The notes: generated from the letters alone by a model not told the origin. Shown: positions 16,933-30,255, counted from the first letter of the stretch. The stretch is DNA of 64,000 bases from Rhodococcus sp. HM1 (GCF_023218075.1 NZ_JALPTB010000037.1:1-64000), one strand, 5' to 3'. A program made the numbers and translations.

Positions 16933-18737
16933 GAGGCTGCTCCTTCGAGGGCTGCGGCACGCAGGCTGTCTCGGGCAGCAGCGGTACGGAAGCCGTCCAC
17001 CCCGAGGGCGGACATCGAGTCGGACAGTTCGACGAACACTCGCTGCAGAGCCGAGTGCGGGCGGTCATCGACGGGAGCGACCGCGGCGCTGTCCCGGACG
17101 TACACGACCCGATCGGGTCGGCCGACCAGAGCATCACCGACGGCGGTCAGTCCCAGACGTTCGCGCACCGCGTCTTCGGACGCAATTACGACATGCGTCG
17201 CCGCCGACTCGTGGGTGTCGGCGATGGGAGACTTCGATCCCTCGTCGCGGAGCAGCAGCGTGGCGGTGCCGGCGTCGTCGCTCGAGTCGGAGAGTCGTTC
17301 GATACGGAAGTGGTGCGGGGGCAGAAGTTCGGTGAGATACCGTTCCTCGCCCGTCTGCGTGGTGACGCGAAGCTCGCTGAGCGGGCGACCGACGACGCCG
17401 CTGTCCGCAGCGTCCACGGGGAAGTCCGAGATGTGTGCGGCGGCATGGCCGTCGATGAGTTCCCGCAGGGCAGGGGCCTCGGGAAGCAGAGACATCACCT
17501 CACGACGGAGCGTGCGGGAGGCTTCGTCGGCGCTGGTCATGAACAGGGACACCGGTGTCAGGGCGTCGAGGGTGCGGCTGACGACATGGGTCCGCTCGGC
17601 GGAATACTCGTCGAGTGGGGTGTCGTCGCCGGCCAGTGCGAAAGGCAGGCGCCAGGCCAGGGCATTGACGTCGCCGAATCCCATGTTCAGGCCGCGTCCT
17701 CCGAAGATCGGGGACTGATGCGCGGCGTCCCCCGCGAACAGCACCCGGCCCTGCCGGTAGCGGGGAAGAGTGCGTCCCAGAGCCCGGTAGGTGGTGACCC
17801 ACAGAATCGTCGGTTCCGCGTCGATACCCATCATCGACAGGTGTTCGCGGACACGGGTTTCGGCTGTCTCGGGCGTGGCAGCTGCTTCGGGATCCGTGCC
17901 TTCGGGCACCTGGTAGTCGAGGCGCCAGACGTCGAACGGCTGAGAGTGCAGGATCGCCACGGAATCGGGTGCGTAATCCGGTCCGATGAAGAGCCGGCGG
18001 CCCGGCGGCAGGTCGTAGTCCATGGAGAAGTCGCAGATGATGAAACGGGCATCGGCGCTGCGGCGAGGGACTACGTCCTCGTATCGAAGGCCGAGGAGGC
18101 GTCGGGTGACGCCCCGAGCCCCGTCGGCACCGATCACGTAGCGGGCTCGAAGCTGGTAGTTGCTCCCGTGCGCGTCGACGTCGATGCGCACCTTGTCACC
18201 GAGATCGTCTATGCCCGTAACGGTGTGGCCCCACCGGATCGCGTGAGGCGCACGGGCTCGGAGGTTGTCCAACAGCACGTGCTCCAGCCAGCATTGCTGC
18301 AGGAGCGCCAGCTGGGGAAAGCGCTCGTGCAGTTCGGTTTCGTACTCGGTACGCCACAGTTCGGTGCTGCCATGGAACACGATGCTGCGGCTGCGCGGCT
18401 GTGCGAGCTTCATGAAGTCCTCGCTCACACCGATGGTGTCGAGGAAATGCAGGCTCTCTCGATTGAGGGTGAGCGCGCGGCTTCCGTCCGAGAGTTGGGT
18501 ACGGGCCTCGAGAACGACCGCGTCGATTCCCCGTCGCTGCAGTGCGATCGCCGTGGCAAGACCGACCGGTCCTCCACCGATCACGGCCACGTCGTGAACT
18601 CGACTGCTCTCGGCGGTATCGGGGACCGGTGACGGATCGAATTGCTGCCATTCGTAATACATTGCGTACTTCTTCCTCTTCGCGCGCTGGCTGGGGCGCA
18701 CCGGCTTCCCGGACGGGGACTCGGTGGTGGGCGTCAT
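16929..18737 (-). CDS. FAD-dependent aromatic monooxygenase (class A hydroxylase)
   Basis: 602 residues. The Rossmann FAD motif VIGGGPVGLATAIALQRRG is at about 52-70. The DG motif IGADGARGVTRRLLG and the GD motif LFAGDAAHQSPIFGGRGLN (about residue 335) follow, then a thioredoxin-like C-terminal domain as in MhpA, PheA and TfdB hydroxylases. It should hydroxylate a phenol-like or ring substrate using NAD(P)H and O2. The N-terminal 45 residues (KPVRPSQRAKRKKYAMYYEWQ) precede the usual start and are basic. ATG near residue 26 is an alternative start. First gene of the leftward operon, facing the MarR gene across 269 bases that hold two operator-like palindromes. Confidence 0.88.
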   Translation of the reverse strand: MTPTTESPSGKPVRPSQRAKRKKYAMYYEWQQFDPSPVPDTAESSRVHDVAVIGGGPVGLATAIALQRRGIDAVVLEARTQLSDGSRALTLNRESLHFLDTIGVSEDFMKLAQPRSRSIVFHGSTELWRTEYETELHERFPQLALLQQCWLEHVLLDNLRARAPHAIRWGHTVTGIDDLGDKVRIDVDAHGSNYQLRARYVIGADGARGVTRRLLGLRYEDVVPRRSADARFIICDFSMDYDLPPGRRLFIGPDYAPDSVAILHSQPFDVWRLDYQVPEGTDPEAAATPETAETRVREHLSMMGIDAEPTILWVTTYRALGRTLPRYRQGRVLFAGDAAHQSPIFGGRGLNMGFGDVNALAWRLPFALAGDDTPLDEYSAERTHVVSRTLDALTPVSLFMTSADEASRTLRREVMSLLPEAPALRELIDGHAAAHISDFPVDAADSGVVGRPLSELRVTTQTGEERYLTELLPPHHFRIERLSDSSDDAGTATLLLRDEGSKSPIADTHESAATHVVIASEDAVRERLGLTAVGDALVGRPDRVVYVRDSAAVAPVDDRPHSALQRVFVELSDSMSALGVDGFRTAAARDSLRAAALEGAAS

Positions 18738-18792
18738 GGCGCGACTTCACTGAGTCGCAGGTCACATAAAGTGATACGAGTCTGAATTACAT

Positions 18793-18832
18793 ACATCCGG
18801 ATGTCAAGACGACCGAATGGATGTCTACATCC
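18793..18832. promoter_or_regulatory. Two palindromic operator candidates with the same half-site
   Basis: ACATCCGGATGT (18793-18804) is a perfect palindrome, and GGATGT-CT-ACATCC (18819-18832) reuses the same half-site in the opposite arrangement. Their centres are 27 bases apart, upstream of the monooxygenase gene and 175-214 bases before the divergent MarR gene. This is the expected location for the MarR-type regulator of the cluster. The binding protein is inferred, not shown. Confidence 0.6.
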
Positions 18833-18994
18833 CCCGCTCTGCCGAGGCATAGGGAGTGATGGACTCTTTTAGCTGGTAATCGGTCCCAAATTGGCAGGTC
18901 GGCGGTCGCCGCCCAGTAGCTCATCCGGCTGGAACCGCGGCCGAATCAAGTTCGAACCCGAATCAGTTTCTGGTCATGTCGAACTACATGCGGC

Positions 18995-19000
18995 TAGTGT
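18995..19000 (+). promoter_or_regulatory. Candidate -10 element for a leaderless MarR transcript
   Basis: TAGTGT lies so that transcription starting seven bases later would begin at the GTG (19007) itself. There is no ribosome site in front of the GTG, which supports a leaderless mRNA. A CATGT-N6-ACATG inverted repeat (18975-18990) sits in the spacer, where an autoregulator could bind. No clear -35 is seen. Confidence 0.4.
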
Positions 19001-19006
19001 GTCCAC

Positions 19007-19555
19007 GTGCCCAACGACTCATCGAACGTCCCCAACAGCGATGTGGCGGACTATTGGAGCCTGGTCGACCGTGCGCAGGGGCTGATCCCCAGCCACGTCG
19101 ATGGTGTGGACATGGAGGCAAGCCGCCTCGTCATGTCGCTGAACCGGGCCACCCGGACCGTGATCTACGACCTCGAGGTCCAGACACTGCGACCGCTTCA
19201 CCAAACGGACTCGACATTCCGAGTGCTGTTCGTCCTGTGGGTGGCGGGACCGCTGAGTCCGCACATGGTGGCGAGTTTGTCCTCGATGCCCAGGCCGACG
19301 GTGTCCAGTCTGGTGGCCAGTTTGCGCAAAGCCGGCCTGATCGATCGGCAGGACGATCCTGAAGACGGGCGGGGTGCGACGCTCAGCCTGACCTCCGAAG
19401 GCACTGCGGTCATCACGAAGGCATTCGCAGATCACAATCGGCGCGAACACGAGTGGGCATCTCTGCTCACCCCGATCGAACGCCAGCTCCTGATCATGCT
19501 GTTGGAAAAGCTGATGAACGGGCGCCGGGACATCGGGGCAGTCGAGCGGCACTGA
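19007..19555 (+). CDS. MarR-family transcriptional regulator of the catabolic cluster
   Basis: 182 residues. The winged helix spans about 60-135: FRVLFVLWVAGPLSPHMVASLSSMPRPTVSSLVASLRKAGLI with the wing DRQDDPEDGRGATLSLTSEG. N-terminal residues include DVADYWSLVDRAQGLIP. MarR proteins usually repress divergent catabolic operons and release DNA on binding a phenolic or acyl-CoA ligand. The divergent position beside the monooxygenase-ligase operon and the paired palindromes between them fit that role. The start GTG 19007 appears leaderless. Confidence 0.85.
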   Translation: MPNDSSNVPNSDVADYWSLVDRAQGLIPSHVDGVDMEASRLVMSLNRATRTVIYDLEVQTLRPLHQTDSTFRVLFVLWVAGPLSPHMVASLSSMPRPTVSSLVASLRKAGLIDRQDDPEDGRGATLSLTSEGTAVITKAFADHNRREHEWASLLTPIERQLLIMLLEKLMNGRRDIGAVERH

Positions 19556-19633
19556 AGACGGACGGACACCGTACGCCGACCCTGTGGACAGCTCGGACCC
19601 GATCGCTCGGCGGCGTGTGTGTCCTTCCGGCGA

Positions 19634-20377
19634 TCACGGCGCGTTCGGCGTCATCGGCGAAAGCTGATTCGCATCGGGGCAGGTCGCGGCCGCGTCGGTG
19701 AGGGCGCGGTGGTCGGCCGCGGTCACCGGCAGTCCGTACCGCACCGCGACCGTCAGATACTTGCCCGCGAACCAGCAGCGGGTGCTCGAAGCGGGCGGCA
19801 GCCAGTCGGCGGGAGTGCGGTCGCGTTTGTCCTCGTTGGCCTCGCCGTCCACGGCGACGAGGTTGAAGTCGATGTCGTTGGCGAACTGCCGGCGCAGCTG
19901 CGGTGGCCACGTCGCGGCGCCGAGATCCCACGCCGCTGCCAAGGGAAATATGTGGTCGACGTGCACCGCCCGGGCGTCGCTGCGCCGGAACCGGATTCGT
20001 TCTCCCGTGTACGGGTCGTCGAGGGTTCCGGACAGCACGACACAATCGCCCGTGCCGGGACGGAACGTCGCCTCGCGCAGGTCGCGCGCGAGCACGTTGT
20101 TGCGGGTGTCGCAGCCGTCGTGCCCACCGCGACCGGGATGGTCGTCCGACCAGGCCGGTCCGAAGACGCACGCCTCGCCGGTGTCGCAGCCACGCTGATA
20201 TCCCGGTACGTGCGGGCGCCGGAACACCACCTCGACGCCGGCGAGCAACCGCCCGAGGTCTTCGCGGGACGGGCTGCCGGGCGCGGCCGGCCCAGGGGGT
20301 CCGGTTCGTTCCCACCCCAACGACGCGACGATCGCGACCGCCACCACCACGACCCAGACGCCCCTGCCCCCGCGCAC
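19634..20377 (-). CDS. Secreted HNH nuclease-like protein (DUF1524)
   Basis: 247 residues with a hydrophobic N-terminal segment (VWVVVVAVAIVASLGW, about 7-22), a signal peptide or anchor, followed by a Pro-rich stretch. The domain has the HNH-type VHVDHIFPLAAAWDLGA, the central Asn region RQFANDIDFNLVAVDGEANEDKRDRTPADWLPP, and two likely disulfide Cys pairs (RGCDTGEAC and DGCD...DC). DUF1524/GmrSD-type secreted HNH proteins are common in actinobacteria. They may degrade extracellular DNA, but the substrate is unproven. The start is GTG 20377, with no obvious ribosome site. Another in-frame start is possible. Confidence 0.8.
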   Translation of the reverse strand: MRGGRGVWVVVVAVAIVASLGWERTGPPGPAAPGSPSREDLGRLLAGVEVVFRRPHVPGYQRGCDTGEACVFGPAWSDDHPGRGGHDGCDTRNNVLARDLREATFRPGTGDCVVLSGTLDDPYTGERIRFRRSDARAVHVDHIFPLAAAWDLGAATWPPQLRRQFANDIDFNLVAVDGEANEDKRDRTPADWLPPASSTRCWFAGKYLTVAVRYGLPVTAADHRALTDAAATCPDANQLSPMTPNAP

Positions 20378-20430
20378 CGGCCGATCGTCGCAGCCGGCAC
20401 CGACAACCGAGATCGATCAGCCCCGGGTGC

Positions 20431-20757
20431 TCATCCGTCGACGGTCATCGGAAACCGGGCGGCGTGGATGGACGAGACCGTTCGGCCGTCGTGCCCGATG
20501 ATCCACGATCCGCCGCTCTGCTTGCACTGGGCGATCCGGTCGAACACGGTGAGCAGGAAGAAGATCGCCTGCTCGGGACTCACGGTCGCGGCCAGGCGAT
20601 GGGATTCGCCGTGTTTGGTGCCGTCGAGCCACACCCCGCACTGGCCGTCCAGCCGCAGGGTGGTGACATGACCGGAATCGACGAACGCGTACTTGACCTG
20701 TTCCCAGGGGGTGTTGGAGCTGTAGGTCTGCTCGAGGACCTGGATCAGAATCGTCAT
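20431..20757 (-). CDS. Small protein of unknown function
   Basis: 108 residues, MTILIQVLEQTYSSNTPWEQ at the start and HDGRTVSSIHAARFPM near the end. It looks like a compact alpha/beta soluble protein with a CGVWLDGTKHGESHRLAATVS middle. No signal peptide, membrane segment or motif I recognise. The start ATG 20757 has GGAGT nine bases upstream, which fixes it. It is co-directional with the secreted HNH gene (53 bases) and the quinone oxidoreductase gene (76 bases). Codon use is normal for the region, so it is a real gene. Confidence 0.7.
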   Translation of the reverse strand: MTILIQVLEQTYSSNTPWEQVKYAFVDSGHVTTLRLDGQCGVWLDGTKHGESHRLAATVSPEQAIFFLLTVFDRIAQCKQSGGSWIIGHDGRTVSSIHAARFPMTVDG

Positions 20758-20833
20758 GGCGGACTCCTGGTGAGGGACCTGGTCACCAGTGTCCCAGTGT
20801 CGTTCCCGCTGCGCGTCCGATCCGCGGGTGCGC

Positions 20834-21736
20834 TCAGCGAACCACGATGACGACCTTGCCGCGGGCGTGGCCACCTTCGACGACGGCGAGCGCCGCACCG
20901 GCCTCCCGCAGCGGGAACGTCCGCTCGATGTGCGGGTCCACGGTGCCGTCCGCGACGAGAGCCGCAACGGCCGCGAACACCTCGGTGGTGCGCCGCCGCT
21001 CCACTCCGGAACCACCCAGTTCCGCTGCTCCGGCCGGATCGGCGACGCTGACGATGCGGGCTCCGGGAGCGGCTGCGGCGAACGTCCGGAGGGTCGCGCC
21101 GCCGACCAGGTCGACGATCGCGGTGACGCCGGAGACACGGGTCGCCGTGTCGTCGCCGGATTCGATCCAGGTGGCGCCGTTGCCTTCCACCAGGTCCCGT
21201 TTGCCGGCCGACGCGACCCCGAGCACGGTCGCGCCGCGTGTCCGCGCGAGCTGGGTCGCGGCGGATCCGACGCCCCCGCCGGCGCCGATCACGAGCACGG
21301 TGTCCTCCTCCGAGATCGCGAGCGCGTCGACGATGTCGAACGCGGTGCCCAGGGCCACCGCGACGGTCGCGGCGGCGGCGAAACCCACCTGCTCAGGTTT
21401 GTGGGCGGCGCTGTGCGCGTTGAGCAGCGTGTACTCGGCGTATCCACCGAACCCGGTCGCGGTCGCGCCGAACACCGCGTCCCCGACCGCGAAGCCGTCG
21501 ACGCGGTCGCCGACAGCGGTGACGACACCGGACACCTCCCGGCCCAGCACGGCCGGCAGCGTGACCGGCACCGTGTCCTTGCGGGTGCCCGCCCGGACCT
21601 TCCAATCAGCCGGATTCACGCCCGCCGCGTGCACCGCCACCAGCAACTGCCCGGGACCCGGTACGGGGACGTCGGGGTCGAGGAACTGCTGGGTTTCGGG
21701 GCCGCCGTATTCGGCGAAACCGTAGGCGAGGGGCAT
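20834..21736 (-). CDS. NADP-dependent quinone oxidoreductase-like MDR protein
   Basis: 300-residue zinc-less medium-chain dehydrogenase/reductase. The GroES-like N-terminal half has AAGVNPADWKVRAG and PAVLGREVSGVVTAVG. The nucleotide domain carries VLVIGAGGGVGSAATQLARTRGA. Missing zinc ligands place it with QorA-like reductases, which reduce quinones or enones with NADPH. It starts at ATG 21736 and faces the helicase gene across a 107-base region filled by a long inverted repeat. The physiological substrate is unknown. Confidence 0.88.
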   Translation of the reverse strand: MPLAYGFAEYGGPETQQFLDPDVPVPGPGQLLVAVHAAGVNPADWKVRAGTRKDTVPVTLPAVLGREVSGVVTAVGDRVDGFAVGDAVFGATATGFGGYAEYTLLNAHSAAHKPEQVGFAAAATVAVALGTAFDIVDALAISEEDTVLVIGAGGGVGSAATQLARTRGATVLGVASAGKRDLVEGNGATWIESGDDTATRVSGVTAIVDLVGGATLRTFAAAAPGARIVSVADPAGAAELGGSGVERRRTTEVFAAVAALVADGTVDPHIERTFPLREAGAALAVVEGGHARGKVVIVVR

Positions 21737-21760
21737 GCGCTCAGCCTAGGGCGGCTCCGC

Positions 21761-21810
21761 CGCCGGTGTGTCTTTGTGGCGGCCCTGACCGCCACAAAGA
21801 CACACCGGCG
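21761..21810. repeat. 22-bp inverted repeat, copy 1 of a dispersed hairpin element
   Basis: A perfect 22-bp stem (21761-21782 with 21789-21810) around the loop CCCTGA, with imperfect arms reaching about 32 bp. The core GTGTGTCTTTGTGGCGG recurs with one base change in a second hairpin at 32985. This copy is in a divergent promoter region, so it is not simply a terminator. It looks like a REP- or MITE-like element. Confidence 0.75.
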
Positions 21811-21843
21811 CCGGAGGCGCACTCGCCTGGCACCATGGTGGGC

Positions 21844-24638
<2,795 letters not shown>

Positions 24639-24642
<4 letters not shown>

Positions 24643-25400
24643 CCATGGCGCGAAACAATTTCCGCAGATACGGCACACCGATCCGCGTCGACGGCGGCAT
24701 CGAGGCCCGCACCAAACGCGGTGCGATCGGGCGCAGCTGGTGGTCGAAGGAACTGATCGGTGCGATGGAGCAGGTCGCCGACAAGGGCCGGCTGACCCGC
24801 GGCCGCACCTACGCGCGCTCGGGTCAGGTGCTCTCGATGCGGCTCGAACCGGGCGCGGTCGTCGGCGACGTGCAGGGCAGCCAGCTGCGCCCGTTCACCG
24901 CGACCGTCACGGTCCGCACCCTCGACGACGAGGCGATCGCCGAACTGGTCGAGCAGGTGCGTTCGGCGCCCGGGATGCTCGCGCGGCTCGCGGCCGGGGC
25001 GCTGCCGGAGGAGCTGGGGCCGCTGCTGCTGCCGCGGCGCGCCGGAGAACTCGACTTCGACTGCACGTGCCCCGACGACGGCTGGCCCTGCAAGCACGCT
25101 GCGGCGGTGGCGTATCTGCTGGCCGAGCACGTCGACGAACACCCGCTGGCCGTGCTCACCCTCCGGGGCGTGGGTCTCGAGCGGCTGATCGGCGAGGTCG
25201 ATGCGTCGGAGCCGCCCGCCGACGACTTCTACGGCGACGACACGGAACTGCCGGAACTGCCGATGGAGCGGTTCCGCCCGGCGCTCGAGGACCTGGACCC
25301 GATGCTGCTGCGGCGTGCGCTGCGCGCGGGCGGCACGGACGAGGCCGTCGTCATCCGCGCGGTGTCCGACCTGGAGGATCTGTACCGCCGCCTGCGATGA
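24639..25400 (+). CDS. SWIM zinc-finger protein, partner of the SNF2 ATPase
   Basis: 253 residues. The SWIM motif CxCx(n)CxH is seen as DCTCPDDGWPCKHAAAVAYLLAE near residues 140-162. N-terminal segment RTKRGAIGRSWWSKELIGAMEQVAD is conserved in this family, probably helical. SWIM fingers bind DNA or protein. Its start overlaps the stop of the helicase gene (ATGA), so the two are made together and probably form a complex. A second ATG at 24645 is nearly as good a start. The biological role of the pair in actinobacteria is undetermined. Confidence 0.88.
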
Positions 25401-25478
25401 CGCGGCGTTGCCTGGGGGTGACGCGGCGTCGCGGGGGGACCGACGGGATGTGACGGTAGACATACATGGACTTCCAAC

Positions 25479-25528
25479 TATAGGATGGACACAGACTTCG
25501 AGGGGCCCGCTTTCGGCGCCCTGTGTCC
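25479..25528 (+). promoter_or_regulatory. Promoter/leader region of the valine-catabolic operon
   Basis: TATAGG (25479-25484) is a plausible -10. An inverted repeat follows at once (GGACACAG 25487-25494 with CTGTGTCC 25521-25528, with further GC pairing inside), placed where it could be an operator or a 5' leader hairpin. No good -35 is seen. The mmsA start codon is 30 bases after the repeat. Confidence 0.35.
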
Positions 25529-25558
25529 GAACCGTCGATCAGCAAAGGACTCGCGACA

Positions 25559-27091
<1,533 letters not shown>

Positions 27092-27135
27092 GCGCCTCGG
27101 ACCGGACCGGACGACAGACCCCAGACAGGATCAGC

Positions 27136-28290
27136 ATGTTCACCCTCACCGACGACGACCGGGCGATCCGCGACACCGCCCGCGACTTCGCCACCGAGTA
27201 CCTGGCACCGAACGCAGTGGAATGGGACCAGGCCAAGCATTTCCCGGTCGACGTGATGCGCAAGGCCGCGGCACTCGGCATGGGCGGCATCTACGTCCGC
27301 GAGGACGTGGGCGGCTCCGGACTGCGTCGACTCGACTCGGTGCGGATCTTCGAGGAACTCGCCAAGGGCTGCCCGTCGATCGCCGCGTACATGTCCATCC
27401 ACAACATGGTCACGTGGATGATCGACAAGTTCGGCAACGACGATCAGCGGCGCCGCTGGGTGCCGGGGCTGTGCTCGATGGAACAGTTCGGCAGCTACTG
27501 CCTCACCGAACCGGGCGCAGGCTCGGACGCGGCGGCCTTGAGCACCAAGGCCGTCCGCGACGGTGACGACTACGTGCTGACCGGCGTCAAGCAGTTCATC
27601 TCCGGCGCCGGCACGTCCGACGTGTACGTCGTGATGGCGCGGACCGGAGAACCCGGCCCGCGCGGCATCTCGGCGTTCATCGTCCCGAAGGACACGCCGG
27701 GTCTGTCGTTCGGCGCGAACGAGAAGAAGATGGGCTGGAACGCCCAGCCCACCCGCCAGGTCATCCTCGAAGGCGCGCGGGTACCGGCGGAGAACCTGCT
27801 CGGCGCCGAGGGCGGCGGCTTCCGCATCGCGATGCAGGGCCTCAACGGCGGCCGCCTCAACATCGCCGCGTGCTCGGTCGGCGGCGGCCAGACCGCCCTC
27901 GACCGCACCGTCGCCTACCTCGCCGAACGCAAGGCGTTCGGCGACCGGCTCCTCGACTCCCCGGCGCTGCAGTTCCGCCTCGCGGACATGCGCACCGAAC
28001 TCGAGGCTGCCCGGACGCTGCTGTGGCGGGCGGCGGACGCGCTCGACCGGGGCGCCGACGACGTCGTCGAACTGTGCGCGATGGCAAAGCGTTTCGCGAC
28101 CGACGCCGGTTTCGAGGCCGCGAACGAGGCGTTGCAGCTGCACGGTGGCTACGGCTATCTCGCCGAGTACGGTATCGAGAAGATCGTGCGGGATCTGCGT
28201 GTGCACCAGATCCTGGAAGGAACCAACGAGATCATGCGGGTGGTCGTCGCGCGCAGCGTGGTGGCCGCGGCGCAGACAGGAGCGGCATGA
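27136..28290 (+). CDS. Isobutyryl-CoA dehydrogenase-like acyl-CoA dehydrogenase
   Basis: 384-residue FAD enzyme of the ACAD family. QFGSYCLTEPGAGSDAAAL and KQFISGAGTSDVYVVMAR form the flavin/substrate region. The C-terminal part has LHGGYGYLAEYGIEK and HQILEGTNEIMR. The latter resembles human isobutyryl-CoA dehydrogenase (ACAD8) rather than medium-chain enzymes. It would oxidise isobutyryl-CoA to methacrylyl-CoA. It starts at ATG 27136, 44 bases after mmsA, and overlaps the next gene by four bases (ATGA). The context of mmsA, hydrolase and mmsB strongly supports the valine assignment. Confidence 0.9.
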   Translation: MFTLTDDDRAIRDTARDFATEYLAPNAVEWDQAKHFPVDVMRKAAALGMGGIYVREDVGGSGLRRLDSVRIFEELAKGCPSIAAYMSIHNMVTWMIDKFGNDDQRRRWVPGLCSMEQFGSYCLTEPGAGSDAAALSTKAVRDGDDYVLTGVKQFISGAGTSDVYVVMARTGEPGPRGISAFIVPKDTPGLSFGANEKKMGWNAQPTRQVILEGARVPAENLLGAEGGGFRIAMQGLNGGRLNIAACSVGGGQTALDRTVAYLAERKAFGDRLLDSPALQFRLADMRTELEAARTLLWRAADALDRGADDVVELCAMAKRFATDAGFEAANEALQLHGGYGYLAEYGIEKIVRDLRVHQILEGTNEIMRVVVARSVVAAAQTGAA

Positions 28291-29345
28291 CCGGGCAGGA
28301 ACCGGAAGTTCTCGTCGAGGTGTCGAACGGCGTCGGCCGTCTGACCCTCAATCGCCCCAAGGCGATCAACGCTCTCAACCACGGCATGGTCCGTACCATC
28401 GCCGAAAATCTCTCCGCATGGGCCGACGACGACTCGATCCGGGCCGTCGTCGTGTCCGGGGCGGGGGAGCGGGGGCTGTGCGCCGGCGGCGACATCGTCT
28501 CGATCTACCACGACGCCAAGGACGGCGGCACCGGATCGCAGGAGTTCTGGCGCGACGAGTACATCCTCAACGCCGCGATCGGCCGCTACCCGAAGCCCTA
28601 CGTGGCGATCATGGACGGCATCGTGATGGGCGGCGGCGTCGGCATCTCCGCCCACGGCAACGTGCGGATCGTCACCGAACGCTCCACCATCGCCATGCCC
28701 GAGGTCGGCATCGGCTTCGTCCCCGACGTCGGCGGCACCTACCTGCTCTCGCGTGCCCCCGGCGAACTCGGCACCCACATCGCGCTCACCACCGGCCGGC
28801 TGAAGGCGGGTGACGCGATCGCCCTCGGCTTCGCCGACCACTTCGTCCCGTCCGAGTCGCTCGACAAGTTCGTCGCCGCGATCGGAAGCGCCGGGCTCGA
28901 CGACGCGATCGCCGAATACTCCGGGACTGCACCGGAATCCGAACTGCTCGCACAGCAGTCGTGGATCGACGCCGCCTACTCCGCGGACACCGTCGAGGAG
29001 ATCGTCGAACGCCTGCAGGCCTCCGACCTTCCCGAAGCGCAGGCCACCGCCGAGCAGATCCTCGGCAAGTCGCCGGTCGCGCTGAAGGTCACGCTGCGCT
29101 CGCTGCGGCAGGCCCGGCAGGCCGGCAGCCTCGAGCAGGTGCTCGACGAGGAATACCGGGTGTCGCTCGCGTCGCTGAAGTCGCACGACCTCGTCGAGGG
29201 CATCCGCGCCCAGGTCGTCGACAAGGACCGCAACCCGCAGTGGTCGCCGGCAACCCTCGCCGACGTGACCTCCGTCGACGTCGATGCCTACTTCCAGCCG
29301 CTCGGCGAGCTCGAACTCGGCCTCGCCGCCTCCCAAGGAGAATGA
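28287..29345 (+). CDS. 3-Hydroxyisobutyryl-CoA hydrolase (HIBCH-like crotonase)
   Basis: 352 residues, longer than enoyl-CoA hydratases and matching HIBCH. Crotonase fold with GLCAGGDIVSIYHDAK (oxyanion-hole region), MDGIVMGGGVGISAHGN and the HIBCH-specific STIAMPEVGIGFVPDVGGTY, where Glu is the catalytic residue. A C-terminal extension has SLASLKSHDLVEGIRAQVVDKDRNPQW. It releases free 3-hydroxyisobutyrate from its CoA ester for the following dehydrogenase. The start overlaps the dehydrogenase stop (ATGA). Only one base separates its stop from the mmsB start codon. Confidence 0.9.
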   Translation: MTGQEPEVLVEVSNGVGRLTLNRPKAINALNHGMVRTIAENLSAWADDDSIRAVVVSGAGERGLCAGGDIVSIYHDAKDGGTGSQEFWRDEYILNAAIGRYPKPYVAIMDGIVMGGGVGISAHGNVRIVTERSTIAMPEVGIGFVPDVGGTYLLSRAPGELGTHIALTTGRLKAGDAIALGFADHFVPSESLDKFVAAIGSAGLDDAIAEYSGTAPESELLAQQSWIDAAYSADTVEEIVERLQASDLPEAQATAEQILGKSPVALKVTLRSLRQARQAGSLEQVLDEEYRVSLASLKSHDLVEGIRAQVVDKDRNPQWSPATLADVTSVDVDAYFQPLGELELGLAASQGE

Positions 29346-29346
29346 C

Positions 29347-30255
29347 ATGAGTGCTCTCCCCACCGTCGCGTTCCTCGGTCTCGGCCACATGGGCGGGCCG
29401 ATGGCCGCGAACCTCGTCAAGGCCGGCTACTCGGTCACCGGGTTCGACCCGGTACCCGCCGCCCAGGAACAGGCGACCAAGGACGGCGTGACCGTCGTGG
29501 CCTCCGCCGTCGAGGCCGTGCGCGACGCCGATGTCGTCATCACCATGCTGCCCAACGGCAAGCTCGTGCTCGATCTCTACGACGAGATCCTGCCCGCCGC
29601 CAAGCCGAACACCCTGTTCATCGACAGCTCCACCATCGACGTCGCCGATGCCCGCGAAGCGGCCGAACGCGCCCACAAGGCCGGACACCGCGCCATCGAC
29701 GCCCCCGTCTCCGGCGGTGTGGCGGGTGCCGCCGCCGGCACGCTGGCGTTCATGGTCGGCGGTTCCGAGGAGGACTTCGCCACCGCGCAGCCGCTGCTCG
29801 ACGTCATGGGCAAGAAGGTCGTGCACTGCGGCGGCTCCGGTGTCGGACAGGCCGCGAAGATCTGCAACAACATGATCCTCGGCGTGTCGATGATCGCGAT
29901 CAGCGAGGCGTTCGTGCTCGGCGAGAAGCTGGGCCTGAGCAACCAGGCGCTGTTCGACGTCGCGTCCAACGCATCCGGCCAGTGCTGGGCGCTGACCAGC
30001 AACTGCCCGGTCCCCGGACCGGTCCCGACGACCCCGGCGAACAACGACTACCAGCCGGGCTTCGCGGCAGCGCTCATGGACAAGGACCTCGGGCTGGCCG
30101 CGAACGCGCTGCGGGCCAACGGAGTGGAGGGCGAACTCGGGCTGCGCGCGGCCGAGCTCTACCATCGGTTCAACACCGGTGGCGGTGGCGGACTCGACTT
30201 CTCCGCCATCATCACCGACATCCGTGCCCGTTCGAATGCAGAGGACAACCAGTGA
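29347..30255 (+). CDS. mmsB: 3-Hydroxyisobutyrate dehydrogenase
   Basis: 302 residues of the beta-hydroxyacid dehydrogenase family, oxidising 3-hydroxyisobutyrate to methylmalonate semialdehyde with NAD. N-terminal [19 protein letters not shown] is the dinucleotide-binding motif, [17 protein letters not shown] the substrate-binding loop, and [13 protein letters not shown] near residue 170 holds the catalytic Lys. [10 protein letters not shown] completes the pattern. The start is ATG 29347 with AAGGAG eight bases upstream, part of which lies inside the end of the previous gene. It overlaps the next gene by four bases (GTGA). Confidence 0.94.
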   Translation: MSALPTVAFLGLGHMGGPMAANLVKAGYSVTGFDPVPAAQEQATKDGVTVVASAVEAVRDADVVITMLPNGKLVLDLYDEILPAAKPNTLFIDSSTIDVADAREAAERAHKAGHRAIDAPVSGGVAGAAAGTLAFMVGGSEEDFATAQPLLDVMGKKVVHCGGSGVGQAAKICNNMILGVSMIAISEAFVLGEKLGLSNQALFDVASNASGQCWALTSNCPVPGPVPTTPANNDYQPGFAAALMDKDLGLAANALRANGVEGELGLRAAELYHRFNTGGGGGLDFSAIITDIRARSNAEDNQ

